Below are positions 11,097-22,685 of a DNA stretch of 64,000 nt, one piece after another. The notes beneath the pieces were generated by a model, which worked only from the letters and a program-made list of their open reading frames with translations, did no database searches and was not told the origin of the DNA. The translations under genes and the position numbers were made by a program. The stretch's first letter is position 1. Each line of letters starts with the position of its first letter. Source of the DNA: Eretmocerus hayati (lineage: Eukaryota > Arthropoda > Insecta > Hymenoptera > Aphelinidae); contig CM056743.1 of NCBI GenBank assembly GCA_029851415.1, forward strand, positions 70,896,186-70,960,185. Direction: 5' to 3'.

Positions 11097-11690
11097 TACA
11101 CCCAAATATTCCTCTCTTGATGAGGAGCGGACGAATCAACTTGGGTGGGTAATTTTCACAATCCAGAAGTTTCTCATACCCTAAAAACCTTCTCTTGCAA
11201 GCACCATTATAAGTGGAGTTGGGAGTCTCCGCATCAACTCAAGACACATTCTATGAATTTATTCCAAGTTCCCTAATTCCTTTGCTTATATTAAGAAAAA
11301 CACTCATCTTGGAATCCATTACAAAACTCCTTATCAGGGGGATGATATTCATGAATGAGATATACATAGACGATTCTTTTGTTTTTCCACATTGTCTACT
11401 ATTTTTACAGCTTATGATTAACAATCCCAGAATTTTCAATAATCACCATAACCAAGTTTTGAATTTTTTCATTCTTCTTTCATCTTTTCCAGAAGTCTAA
11501 CTTGACAAATTTGAACATCCTTTTTCCCATAACTTCATTTGGCGCTGTAAGTATTGCACAGTCGACGTATTTATCGCTCCCAGTGGACAAGCCAGTATTA
11601 ATATTCTTCCGCACTTTGGTATTGTAAAATTGTTCACAGGGAATCGGATCGCCTGCTGGCTCATACTTTGCGAGCATTCACAGTCGGGCT
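11097..11690. other. Spacer without recognisable features
   Basis: Two short opposed open frames near 11213-11500 show no domain. The 5' boundary of the downstream LINE could not be fixed and probably lies around 11690-11800. Confidence 0.35.
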
Positions 11691-12042
11691 CGCTACCTCC
11701 GAGCCAGGGTGACCAATTTTCCTGAGAAATTTGAGGTTAGAACTTCCTCGAGGCAGCCTGTGTCGGGAGTTGGGCTCCCCACCTGATCTACCGTCAGTTT
11801 GTGCTTGTCACATTACTCGTCTTATGAGCAAGATGTCTGAACTTACCTATGCCAACTTACTCTTCACTGTTGGCTGCTAGCACCCAACCTGTCACCTACC
11901 TAGCCGAACGTGACTGCGCATCCTCAACACAGATAAGAACAATACAAGTGAATACGAAGTGCGACAATCAGCCGGCCGGGCACCAGACTCATGTATCAGA
12001 TGTGATCTGATTTCATATGCAGTGATGTGATGAACGATTATT

Positions 12043-13149
12043 ATGCATAGTATTAGTACGCGTAACTCATGCCCGAAGTGTAATAGTGTCGTGAAGCGGA
12101 ACGAAAAGTCTGTTCAGTTGCCCCCCGCGAGCGTTTCGACATTCCATTGTTACATCTGCCTTTCTTCTTGCGCTGTCAACGCTGGCCTGCCGTCGTCTGC
12201 TAGCTTGAGAGAATCGCTCGCTCGCTCAGAATACGCTAGCCCATCACCTCGGTCTGCTGTTTCTAAACGTCCGCGTTCTTCTCCCCCATCGGTGGACCTC
12301 GAACTTACATCTAAATTACATCGTGTAGATCTCAAGCAGTGTTCACCCACCGTCTCATCCAATATGGCTTTTGCTCCCTTTTTAGATGATCCATCAACAC
12401 CGCCATACATTAAAGCGCTTTATACCGACCTGCTGTCAGCCACTCATTCCGGTGTTGATGAGTTACGTTCTGAATTCACTGCTCTTTCGCTAAAAGTCGA
12501 CGACACCCACGAAGCTCAAGCGCGAGCCGTGCAATCTCTCCGTAGCGAATGTCGGGCTGAAATTGTAAATACGCGCGCTCTCTCAGACACGTACGAGATT
12601 AAATTTAGTGGCATTCCGGCTGCATATAGCTCAAATCTCATCAATGCAGCCAAACTTATGCATGCTGCGCTTGGCTGTCCGGAGGCAGATAACTTGATTT
12701 TTCAATGCAGACTGTGGCAGCCAGCCAAAGCATCTACCAATAACGCGCCCTTAACCTCGTCTGCAGCTACGACTGCACCCCAAACAGAGCGACCATATGA
12801 ATTCATAACGTTAACCGTGAAATATGCGTCCGCTGCCGTACGTGATACTGTGCAGCTCAGTGGTGGTAAATTGCGAGATCATACTGCCCAATCAGTTTTC
12901 GGCTCAGGCGGTGATAAAAAAATCTATTTATCTCCTGTCCTTCCGGGCCCCGTTTATCGCTTGTTCCGTGTGGCACTAGCAAAATCAACCGTCTTGGGAT
13001 ATGCCCGTCCTGTCCAACGAGGACTAGCCATCTACATGAGAGAAACGAAAACTTCCAGCCTCATTCCTATTTTATCCTCCAGCGATCTTGACAAACTTTT
13101 TTCGAACGGCACGGGCGATACTTCAACTCGTAATCTGATGTTGTCATGA
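12043..13149 (+). CDS. LINE ORF1 protein (CR1/L2 type)
   Basis: 368 aa, intact. The first 50 residues carry CPKC followed by CYIC and a further Cys, suggesting a small zinc-binding fold of PHD-like type. Residues about 55-105 are rich in Ser, Pro and Arg and likely disordered. Residues about 125-180 look able to form a short coiled coil. From about 185 a segment around KFSGIPAAYSSNLINA, followed by a conserved-looking basic region, resembles the folded C-terminal nucleic-acid-binding domain found in ORF1 proteins of several CR1/L2 relatives. The known role of such proteins is RNA binding and chaperoning in the retrotransposition particle. It is in frame with ORF2 and separated from it only by TGA at 13147-13149. 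Confidence 0.7.
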   Translation: MHSISTRNSCPKCNSVVKRNEKSVQLPPASVSTFHCYICLSSCAVNAGLPSSASLRESLARSEYASPSPRSAVSKRPRSSPPSVDLELTSKLHRVDLKQCSPTVSSNMAFAPFLDDPSTPPYIKALYTDLLSATHSGVDELRSEFTALSLKVDDTHEAQARAVQSLRSECRAEIVNTRALSDTYEIKFSGIPAAYSSNLINAAKLMHAALGCPEADNLIFQCRLWQPAKASTNNAPLTSSAATTAPQTERPYEFITLTVKYASAAVRDTVQLSGGKLRDHTAQSVFGSGGDKKIYLSPVLPGPVYRLFRVALAKSTVLGYARPVQRGLAIYMRETKTSSLIPILSSSDLDKLFSNGTGDTSTRNLMLS

Positions 13150-16100
13150 AGATCCGCAGGTCTGGAGAATTCCACTCAATTTTGTCATACACAGAACGCA
13201 TCTGTTTTAACCATTGGGCACGTCAACATAAATAGGCTGATGACTAACTTCAATCTACTAGAACATCGAGTCTCCCTCAATTCGTATGATATCATTGCCC
13301 TCTCTGAAAACTTTCTCAAGCCGCTTGACTCCAGTGAGCCTTACTCGCTTGATGGCTATACATTTTATCGTCATGATAGAATAGGCAAAGGAGGGGGAGG
13401 GCTCGGTCTGTATGCTCGATCTGATTTCAACGTTAAATTATTAGCTTCTTCGATTCAACAATTTTGTAATGAGCCAGAGTATGCACTATATGGAATAAAA
13501 GTTGGTAAAACGAAACTGCTCTTCGCAATCGTTTATCGTAGACCCCAAGCCTCTCATCCAGAAGAATTTTTCGAGGTCATCGCCACTTTTCTGTCTTCCT
13601 ATACTCATATAATTATTACAGGCGACTTCAATATGAATATGGCTATAGACTGGGCTCCCTCTAGAGCACTTCATCACTTGATTGATACCTATCTCCTCAA
13701 TCTAGTCAGCACCAACCCAACCCATCACGTTTGCTATTCTACTGACCAGAGCTCATATCATACATGTCTTGATCTTTCTATCGTGAGAAATCCCTCGGCC
13801 GTTGTCGAATACCGACAATCAGAATCCCCGTTTCCAGGAGGACATGATTTCATCGAAATTGATTACTCAGTTGTGGTTCATCCTCCCCCACCTCGAAAAT
13901 TCATGACCAGATGTTTGTCACAAATTTGGGCCGAAGAACTACATTCTAAAATTGCCCTCAACATTGATCCTTCACTTTTCCCACTGAATTTTCCCATGAA
14001 TCCTCCAGACCTTGACAATGAATCTCATCCCATCTCTGAGAATAGTGTAAATAATGTGCATACTGTAAATATTTCTCCTAGATATAGTCTCATGGATCTT
14101 AGTCATCCTGTTTTTTCTAACTTTTCGGCTACTGACATAGACAGTAAAGCTCTTCACCTTGGCGCAGCTACGTTATCAGCGTTTGACGGGCTTTCACCCA
14201 TCAAAACTATCTCGGCATCCTCTACTAGAACCAAACCCTGGGTGACAGCCGACCTCAAACGTCAAATGAAGCAGCGTGATCGCCTTTACGCCCGAGCGCA
14301 ACGTACTCAGTCGATCGCGGACTATGAAAAATTCAAATCGCTTCAGAGAGATGTCAAGAATCAGCTTGACTCAAGCAAAAATAAAGCGATCTCGGAGCGG
14401 CTCAAATCAGCATACGACCCCAAATCGAAATGACAGGAACTACGGAAACTCGGCCTGTCCAGTCACAGGCTCCCTTCACCTCTCTCGGTATTTTCTCCCA
14501 GCGTTCTAAACTCACACTTTGCGTCAGTTGCCTCGAACTCTCCTCCGCTCTCCGATGCTGACATCGAGAATGCATGCAAAACTTCCTCTACTGAGGGGAT
14601 TCCAAACTTCGACTTTGTTCCTGTTTCGGTAGAAGATGTAATTGGCATGCAATCTCATAGCAACTCTCATGGAATTGGGGAGGATGGACTATCCTCAGGA
14701 ATGTTGAAATTGGCCTTCCCTGCTCTCGCTCCCTATTATACACAGCTATTTAATGAATCACTTGCCACAGGTCACTTTCCATCCCAGTGGAAACGTGCTT
14801 CAGTGATCCCCCTGGCGAAAAAGAGCCCTCTGACTAACATGTCCGAGACCCGACCAATTGCTCAGCTGCCCGAACCTTCAAAAATACTTGAACGGCTGGT
14901 TCATGATCAGCTCATGAATCATCTTATATCAAACAAACTCTTGGATCCCTCTCAAGCCGGCTTCAGACCCTCACACTCCACTCAAACAGCACTTCATGGA
15001 ATACTGGAGAGTACTCGCGCAGCAATTGACAGAAAAATGGTGACTGTCTTGATATTATTTGATTTCTCGAAAGCCTTCGACACCATCTCACACGCAAAGC
15101 TCTTATTAAAACTCCGCAATATAGGCTGCTGCGAAAGAGTTATTCGCTGGATTGGGAGCTACCTCCGCGACCGTTCGCAGGCTGTTCGCACTGGAGAAGG
15201 ACTGCACTCTGATTGGCTACCACTTATGACTGGTATTCCGCAGGGAAGCTGCCTCGGACCTCTTCTGTTCCTCATCTACATCAATGAAATTCCCAGTGTC
15301 CTGATCAACTCACAGCATACTATCTACGCTGATGATACACAAATATTCCGTCACTGCTCTCCCAAAGACATTGAAACCAGCATAAAACTACTGAATGATG
15401 ATGCTGATGCTATAGTACAATGGGCTACTGAAAACGATCTGAAGCTTAACGCTGATAAGACAACAGTAATAATTTTAGGTAGCAAAAAGAACCTATCTTT
15501 GATTGATCACACGACACTCACTCGAGTAGTCATTTCTGGTCAACCAATTCCTTACTCTAAGAGCATAAAACATCTTGGCGTTCACATAATCACAGATCTA
15601 GACTGGGAAACTCAGATAAACTCGAGCGCACGGTGTATTCATGCTACCCTCCGTACCCTTAGAGTTTACCGACACGCCCTTTCACGCTCACTCGAACAAA
15701 ATCTTGTACAAAGCTTGGCACTTCCGTACCTGGATTATGCAGCCACTATCTTGTGCCACCTCAAAGAGAGTCAAAAACAGAAATTGCAGAGGCTCCAAAA
15801 CTCGTGTGTTCGCTTCATCTTCGGCAATATTCCCTGGAAAGATCATGTGAGCCCGTTCCGCCTCTCGCTTGGATGGCTCTCAGCCAAACGGAGGAGGCGC
15901 TACCTCGTCGGGTGTATGGCATTCAAAATATTATCCAGTGGAGAACCCGGTCACCTGTTCTCTATGTTCGAATTCAAATCTGAAGATCAAAGTTACTCAC
16001 TCAGGTCAAACGATCTCCTCACCTTCCCAACACCCAGGACTGAATCGCGCAATAAATCGTTCACGATAACCGCATCCAAACTCTTAAACAAGCTGGCCCC

Positions 16101-16251
16101 CATAGACCTCCGCCCCATTAAGTTCAATCTTTTCAAATCTAAACTCTCCAAGTACCTTTTTGAAAAGGATCAAACCGAGTGGGAGAACAAGGCCACTGCC
16201 CTGAACATACCACCAGTTTCGCCATCTCTGTCTGACACCACTGAGAGATGA
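13150..16251 (+). pseudogene. LINE ORF2: AP endonuclease and reverse transcriptase, one nonsense codon
   Basis: Encodes the target-primed reverse transcription enzyme. The first ATG is at 13240, but the endonuclease fold seems to begin upstream (VNINRL, about 13222), so translation may start earlier or by readthrough from ORF1. Endonuclease landmarks are SENFL, GGGLGLYAR, VYRRP, GDFNMN, LDLSIV and GHDFI. RT landmarks are the LFDFSKAFD motif A (about 15055), GIPQGSCLGPLL motif B (about 15235) and YADD motif C (about 15328), all intact. A TGA at 14431-14433 splits the frame; the second copy (60309-62654) has TGG there, so this is a G-to-A nonsense change. No frameshift was found between 13150 and 16251. 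Confidence 0.85.
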
Positions 16252-16479
16252 CTCTTCTTCCGCTTATTAGTTTCTAATGAAATTTTGATCAAGCTTCTTT
16301 ATTTCATGTATCTTAATTACGCATGTACCTTACTTATAGTGCCACTGCATACTACCTCTTATTATACCTCACAGTTAATTCATCTTATATTCGTTCATTA
16401 CCATTGTAATTTCTGAATAGAGTCAGATGGGGTTCTACCCCGAGACTCCAATAAATCTTTATCTATCTATCTATCTATT
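16252..16479 (+). other. LINE 3' UTR and (TATC)n tail
   Basis: Matches the reverse complement of 60309-60536 closely, including TCAGATGGGGTTCTACCCCG and AATAAATCTTTATC, then TATC repeats. The AATAAA lies about ten bases before the repeat tail. Confidence 0.85.
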
Positions 16480-17537
16480 TGGGAGATCACCGCAACCGTG
16501 TGCAAAAATAGGCTCATGGACTTTTTTGCGGGCTCCTCTTTGCAAGGCCCTATTTTTCCCACAAATGCAGATATATTGTAATGCATGGTTTGTAGCCCGT
16601 AGCTTGGAAACGCTTGAGCGTTAGACTCTGCGGCTCTGGGTATCATCTTTTGGTGCAAAAAGGAGATGATTCCCAGAGTTCCAGACAGATCCAACTCCCG
16701 AACCCCTGGGACTCCCTTGTGAGTTGTATTCTTCGCCTTTTTGGAATATATAGAGCACTAACTGAGTCGCGCACGAGTATCAACGTTTTCGCATATCGGT
16801 ACCATGATGATATTACATGTAACGCGGTAGCGTCACATGGACGTGACATTTTGCCCCTAAAATTTATCTCACGGCTGAACAGTTTTAGTTACAGGTTCGG
16901 AATTTAAGAAATTTTGATTTGACCACCAAATACTCCGGAAAGAATGACAGAGGCCTCTGTAGTTTCACGTTCAAGGGTCGCAGTTCTAGTACTACACGGG
17001 ACTGACATGAAAATATAGCAAAACTAGATTTTCGCCGAAAAATACTCCTCAAAGTTCAACAATCAATTTTTTCCGAGACTGTAGGGCATGGATGGAGAGT
17101 TGCGCTTGGCGATTTGATCCAAAGAAAAGTTGGTGTGTAAAGGCTTGGAATGAGGCAAATTGACCTTGATTGAGGAAAATTTTGGGCGGGATTGTGCCAC
17201 CAATGTACGTGCTCAGCGCACTCACGAAAAGTAATTTCTTGATCTTAATAGTGGCTATGGGATTTGCGATACTCAACATCATTTCATTTGATGAATTTGC
17301 CAGCCCGAATCCCTGATGAGCCTCTCGTCGTGACTCTACACTCACAGGGGTCGATAAGAAGAAGAACCTCTTTTTTGATGATAATATTTTCGGGTAGCCC
17401 CCGATCGAAGAACAAACGATTGCGCCAGGAAGAGCGCGACAAGAATATATTAAGAATGATCTTAGAGGTCTTCTCCTCAGGCGTTTAAACAGTTCGTACA
17501 AGAAGGCATACATTATTCCAGAGTTTCCACTTAAGTA

Positions 17538-17568
<31 letters not shown>
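16480..17568. other. Spacer with one unrecognised minus-strand open frame
   Basis: A minus-strand frame runs from about 17678 to 17049 (209 codons). Its N-terminal third is made by a (TA)n run and element DNA, leaving about 160 codons (17049-17535) of plausible but unrecognised sequence containing RLRRRPLRSF. No domain or splice structure is evident. The hairpin at 16634 lies in the same interval. Confidence 0.25.
16634..16678. other. Strong hairpin, 7+7 bp stem
   Basis: CTCTGGG-T-ATCATCT pairs with AGATGAT-T-CCCAGAG around a 15-base loop, with a single T:T mismatch. No T-run follows that would mark a terminator. Function unknown. Confidence 0.6.
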
Positions 17569-17573
<5 letters not shown>

Positions 17574-18755
17574 TTTCCACGGAACTTTTAACTTTTGTGT
17601 TACTGCAGTGTTCCAGGAGTATTTTGAACTATTCGTAGTGCGCAGGAGTGACATTTTATGGTATTTGGCATCGTTCAATATGAGCTACATTCTTTCTCGT
17701 TGGAACGCATCCTGATTTGTCAATAGCAGACCGCAAAAGATGATTTTTGGGTAGTTTACAAACGTACCAACGCGATTTTTTGAATTGATAAGGCTGTAAC
17801 CAAAATACCTATGCCTCAACTACTTCGGTGGAATGATATATCCATCTACTAATCTCATATTTTGAGAAAAGCTTTGATTCAGAGGTGTGCGCTGATTTGG
17901 CTATGATATTAGTTCTCATTCATAGATGTAACCGAGTATTGAGGGAAAACTTTCTCTTGCTATTGTTTACGAAATTAATGAAATACCTTGGGCAAAATGG
18001 GGAATTAAGCAATGAGTTTCCAAAGTTAAAAAGAAGACAAATCGAATCCCGTTTGGCTTGTGAGTGTGCGTTGATCCGGAAAAATTTTATAAAGCTTCAA
18101 AGCTCATAAAGTTATCGCGCCACTGGCTCTCGAAACGGTCATTTTTTGATGGCATACTCAGGAAACGTAAAGCACAGGATTGGAATGTTGTGCTCTTTTT
18201 CCTTCATCACAGAAGGGATATAACCGCACTGTTCTGAGTTGCAATTATCGATCGGTATTTCTGTGAGAAGCTGAGGAGTAATATTTGAATCCGGATGGTA
18301 AGCTGAATAAGCCTTCAAATGTGATGTTATCGCGATTTTCTTGATTTTTACACAGTATACGGCTAAAATATGAACAAAATAAGTCCACAGTGTATTTTAG
18401 GAATTGAAATGAGACTCATAGCTCTTGACTCGATTTTGGATATTTACCTCGAATTTCGGAGAAATCGAGGATGAAATTCATCTTAAAGTCAAGTCAGGCA
18501 AAATATAGTCCGTATCGATCGTCTAGACAATGTTTTGAATCGAATCTATTCGATTGAAGTTGATTCACGAATGTTTCAAGTGTGTAATTCCGTACATGTC
18601 GTTCTGAACCAGATACCTCGGCTTGGAAGAGAGTGGCACCACTTTTTTCACATGTTTTCGAGGTCTAAGTATCACATGAAACCCATTTCAAACGTGTGCG
18701 ATGAGAAAATTTTTTTTTTATTTCAGAGGGTCAATAGTTAAAAGTTCCATGGAAA

Positions 18756-18790
<35 letters not shown>
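17539..18790. mobile_element. TIR element inside a (TA)n microsatellite
   Basis: GAGAGTTTCCACGGAACTTT at 17569 and its inverse ending GGAAACTCTC at 18760 form imperfect inverted termini of about 27 bp. Both are flanked outside by (TA)n runs (17539-17568 and 18761-18788). About 1.19 kb lies between, with no recognisable transposase. An insertion into TA, with later expansion of the dinucleotide or a prior TA tract as target, would explain the flanks. Confidence 0.6.
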
Positions 18791-18792
<2 letters not shown>

Positions 18793-19285
18793 CGGCGGTA
18801 TATATAGCTATACTGTCGCAACTAGAAACAGTGCGTCGAACATTATTGGAAAACTAGTCGTACCCAACCAGAAACATCAACTATTGCTGGTGAATCTTGT
18901 AGAGGGCATCCCAGTGACCGAATTTGTTTATTAGAAACATTGATTTTTTGCTTGGTTGTTGCTTCCATTTGTTGTTGAGAATAGCGAATTCTACGTTTTT
19001 TCAGGCTTGAAACGCTCATGGCTCAGGAATGATTGCTCTTAGAGGAAAATTACAGGAGTGAGTTTCTATTGAAAATGCCTCCAATCTCCTACAAGCAATC
19101 GTTTCGGACCAAGAAAATGATTCCTATCATTTGTTCAAACAACTCCGGTTTAAATAATTATGCGACGGATTCCCGTTTGGAAACATGAATCACTAGCATG
19201 AGTAGGGTCTTACGGAGTGGATCCGGCAATGAAATTCCGTGAACCTATTTTCTCATGCGATGGCGGTAATTTCGCCTAGTCTATA
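18791..19285. other. Spacer without recognisable features
   Basis: AT-rich, no open frame of note on either strand. Confidence 0.35.
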
Positions 19286-19860
19286 AATTTTAGCTCTTGA
19301 GAGTCATGAAACCAGGGAAAACATGCCGATTGAATGTACAGGAAAATTTGAACGTCAAACAAATGGAGAGAGATTGTGAATATCAATTTAAACTCTTGAT
19401 AGTCATGAAATCGGGGGAAACACGAGGAGTGGATGCTTAGCAAAATCTGAACGATAAACGGAGGGAAAGAGATTGATAATTCATTGATTTCAACTCTTTA
19501 GAGTCATGAGATGAAATGAGATATGTCGAGTAATTCTGTGGCGGTCGGACTAAAGGGCGTAAGTCCATTTGAATGAAAATCGAGAAAAATGCGTTTGAAT
19601 GCTATCATCATAGGACAGGAGAGTGGGCTTACGCCCTTTTACGAATGGAATTTTTGGCCAGCAATGCAATATTTTGGTCCGGAAGGAGTTCTAAGTGATG
19701 GAGATGGTCCAGTAGAACATCGTAGATGCCTTAACTCAAATTTTATGAAAATTGGACCTACGCCCTTTAGTCTGACCACCACAGAATTGTTCTGCATAAT
19801 TTGAACGTAAAACCTGTGTAGACAGATTGATTACATTTTAATTCGATTATCTCTGTAGTT
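19286..19860 (+). repeat. Degenerate 100-bp tandem repeat, third unit split by a MITE
   Basis: The motif AACTCTTGAKAGTCATGAAA begins at about 19291, 19391 and 19491. Each unit continues with GGGAAACA.., a stretch ending TTTGAACGTAAAC, and AGAGATTG. The third unit is interrupted at about 19535 and resumes after 19790 with ATAATTTGAACGTAAAAC. Confidence 0.65.
19534..19793. mobile_element. Small MITE with ~35-bp inverted termini
   Basis: Left end AATTCTGTGGCGGTCGGACT followed by AAAGGGCGTAAGTCCA. The right end is its inverse (TGGACCTACGCCCTTTAGTC then TGACCACCACAGAATT). It interrupts the third unit of the 100-bp tandem repeat. Target duplication not resolved. The 71-codon ORF inside is not a gene. 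Confidence 0.7.
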
Positions 19861-21050
19861 TTGATTCAACAATAACTACTCACCATCCCTACTGACTCTT
19901 AGACTAGATTGAGCAATACTGGATCGAATTTTCTCGCTTGCGTTTCCTTCTCATTGATCTAAATAGATCATTATCTTCAATATCAAGACTCAACGGAATC
20001 TCGCGCGAAGTATGGCAACGATGTGGAGAGGGGGAAAGCCTGCTATTCGCGTCGTACACTAATACACAGAAAACGTACACGCAGACGCGGAATCAAGAGC
20101 TTTACCCCCGGAAACCCTGTGGGCTCTGATATGAGACAATATCCGTAATTATTTCATGAAACGCGTCATCTCCAGATTTATCGAGTGATCACAACTCGGG
20201 TAATATCGTGGATTCCTGAATGAGTTTGAACGGGGAGAGTCATCCGTATTTTTGTATACAAGTAGTGAGATCCCATTCCCTTCCACTCACTTCTCCAAGA
20301 AGTATAACTAGACAAGTCTGAGAGTGCCCTCCGCCCTTCTGTTGATAGTTGAAATTATCTCTTGAAGAGACTTATCTGATTGAGTTCCAGTTAATGAAGT
20401 CATAACCGGACTCAATTTTCTTGCAAAACAAATGGGTCTCACACTTTCGTGTTACTTACATACTGCGTCAGAATATTATATCTGGCGAAACAAATAGGAT
20501 CATAACAACTTTCTTGAGCACTATATCTGAACAATACAATCTAGACGGAAAAATGAGATGGAAATAACTTGTTGAAGACTATCTGGAAAAATTGGATCAA
20601 GTGGAATAAATCAAATCAAGAAAATCTGCCGAGTGATATAGATCGCGATGAATTAAATCTAGTAAAAAAAATGAGAATAATATGTTGATTACGATCAGGA
20701 AAGATTCAATCTAGTAGAAGAAATGAAAAAGTAGAAATCTGTCGAATGATATCTCAAGTAATTTGATCTAGTCATAGATTTGAGATCACTTCAATTCAGT
20801 GCAGTACAATCATCATCCATCGATATTCGGAAGTATTATAATAATACATGAATATAGGATTATCGAACATCAAGAGTTTGCTGTGTTCCACACGTGCGAG
20901 ATTCATAATTTAGTCTAGACAACGGAGTGAAATAACATAAAGATAGTCGAGTATCTCTCTTACATACATTCTTTTTCAAACATTGATAAATGAACTAATT
21001 TGAAATAAACGACGAATGTCATGATAGCCCATAAAATCCCTGTAGGGGGT
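19861..21050. other. AT-rich spacer with weak internal repetition
   Basis: Between about 20520 and 20780, phrases such as GATATAGATC, ATCTAGTAGAAGAAATGA and GAAATCTGYCGARTGATAT recur at about 80-100 base intervals, a very degenerate tandem array. No gene. Confidence 0.35.
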
Positions 21051-22605
21051 AATGCGCTCTCCTTTCTACTCCATAGATGTACCCCACACATGAGTTGCTC
21101 AGACGTTGTAGTCGCGTAAGTTCTTTGTCTGGTGCGTCAAGATATAGGGGAGAGTGGGGCAAAGTGGGCACCGTAACATTACGAGGCTCTCAGTGATTCG
21201 ATTCAACTCTTTGAGAAATTTGAAAGTGACCGATCGAATAATTGAAGCCTGAAGAATGTGATTGCGTGGTCAAAAATTTTTTTACGAGCCGTATTTTTCA
21301 ACGAATTCCAAAATGCTGAGACTATGCAATTCTGCCCACTTTGCCCCACCGTAGGGTAAAGTGGGCAGCGGGTGGGGTGAAGTGGGCATTTGAAAATCCT
21401 CGCTCCCCAGTATTGTTTTACGTTAATTTGAGTATTCAGATGGATGCACGATCAAATTCTCCTTCTATTTGACTACTCATATCACTACTAATTCGAAATG
21501 TAAACAAATAATACGGCTTCGGAGAAACTGTTGTTCGAGGTAAGGTCGAGTCGGCTGCTCAACGCAGCTGCCGAAGCAGAAACCGGACCGAGTGGCGCTG
21601 CTGTCGCGACTCCATAAGAAATACACAGGAAAGACTTATGCTCTCTTTACCCCACTCAAGATGCCCACTTTGCCCCATTTCATACTTTTTTTGGAACGAT
21701 GATTATAATTAATAGAGAGCATTAATTGAGATTCTGCGCATGGGACAATGGAGATAAAGCCCTGAACTTTTCGGTAAACCCATTCGTGGATCAATTAGGT
21801 CCGTATCTTGTAAGTCGCAGCTCACGAAAATAGAGAGAAAGTCAGAATTCTTAGGCTAGAATTACGATGTTTATTTTTTCAACAACGCCAAATGATTCAG
21901 GCTTCTAACTTCTTCCAAAGATAGTATGTATGAAAAGCTTCCAAAACCAATCGGAATCAGATTTTTATCTATCGCCAAATTTATTTAATCGCGATTGACC
22001 ACTTCACCCGCACTGCCCACTTTACCCCACTCTCCCCTACTCCTGAGCAATAATCCAGATCTGGTTGGACTAGGGTCTCAACTAGTCTTCGGCGAAGAGC
22101 CTCGGTGGAACACGCCCTGATGAACCGCAGGCCATACAAGGCTCTATCGACTTTTTTGGTCACTTGATCGATCTGCGGTTTCCACTTGAGTTTACTATCG
22201 AGTGTGACACCAAGACTCACATCCGTGTCACTGAAGGGCACGACCACTACACCCGGCATCCCAACGCCGACTAGACCCATTCCCCTGAGGGCTCTGACAT
22301 TGTCTGCCGAGCCAAAATAGATGGCTTAGGTCTTGCCGGCGTTCGAGCGCAGGCCAGAGCGCTCGGCCTATGCAGCGACAAGTCGAGTTGCCTGTTCTAG
22401 TCGAGTAATTCCCCCCAACAATCCACTCTCCTCTATATGAAGGTGAATTTGAAGGTCATCCGCGTAGAATATGTGCTTGACTGTCTGTCCATGGAAGTAT
22501 GTCCGGTAGGTCGTTAACGTATATGCTGGAAAGCAAAGGTCCAAGAACGGAACCCCGGGGAACTCTTAGATTAGTGGTTGACCATTCAGAATCACCGCTG
22601 CTTCA
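21050..22605 (-). pseudogene. LINE reverse transcriptase remnant, interrupted by a TIR element
   Basis: Read on the minus strand, 22605 to 22040 gives RVPRGSVLGPLL (RT motif B), then FYADDLQIHL (motif C, reached only after a frameshift), then LGVTLDSKLKWKPQIDQV and ETLVQPDLDYCSG. After the element at 21147-22037 the same frame resumes at 21146 with YLDAPDKELTRLQRLSNSC and ends at a stop near 21037. This is the thumb and C-terminal part of a non-LTR RT of the general Jockey/CR1/R1 type, from a family different from the other LINEs here. It is inactive: truncated, frameshifted and disrupted. Confidence 0.8.
21147..22037. mobile_element. TA-flanked TIR element inside the LINE remnant
   Basis: 891 bp. 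Termini are GGGGAGAGTGGGGCAAAGTG and its inverse ending CCCACTCTCCCC, flanked by TA at 21145-21146 and 22038-22039. Removing it with one TA restores a continuous LINE frame across the join, which proves the insertion and the TA duplication. Internal copies of the terminal phrase (for example TGCCCACTTTGCCCCACCGT near 21336) are subterminal repeats. TA duplication suggests mobilisation by a Tc1/mariner-like transposase; none is encoded. Confidence 0.9.
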
Positions 22606-22656
22606 TGGTGTTATTATTCGAGAGTGCCCTTGCAGATAGGATCTTACCCACATGAG

Positions 22657-22685
22657 TGATAGACATGATCCCATCATGTCTATCA
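22657..22685. other. Perfect 13-bp hairpin with 3-base loop
   Basis: TGATAGACATGAT, loop CCC, then ATCATGTCTATCA. Perfect stem in otherwise unremarkable DNA just beyond the LINE remnant. No terminator-like T-run. Confidence 0.7.

Larger units (their letters stand above)
11690..16479 (+). mobile_element. CR1/L2-type non-LTR retrotransposon, copy A, near full length
   Basis: Has the order 5' leader, ORF1 (12043-13149), ORF2 with endonuclease and RT (13150-16251), 3' UTR, and a tail of TATC repeats (about 16455-16479) instead of poly(A). The truncated copy at 60309-62654 confirms the 3' end, since both stop at the same tetranucleotide tail. Microsatellite-like tails and an ORF1 with an N-terminal Cys cluster are seen in the CR1/L2/Crack/Daphne group; clade assignment is by inspection only. 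One confirmed nonsense mutation makes the copy inactive unless TGA is read through. The 5' limit is approximate. Confidence 0.8.

Noticed and set aside
16634..16678. microRNA precursor
   Set aside because: The stem is too short (14 pairs) for a typical precursor and nothing else supports it; kept only as a hairpin.
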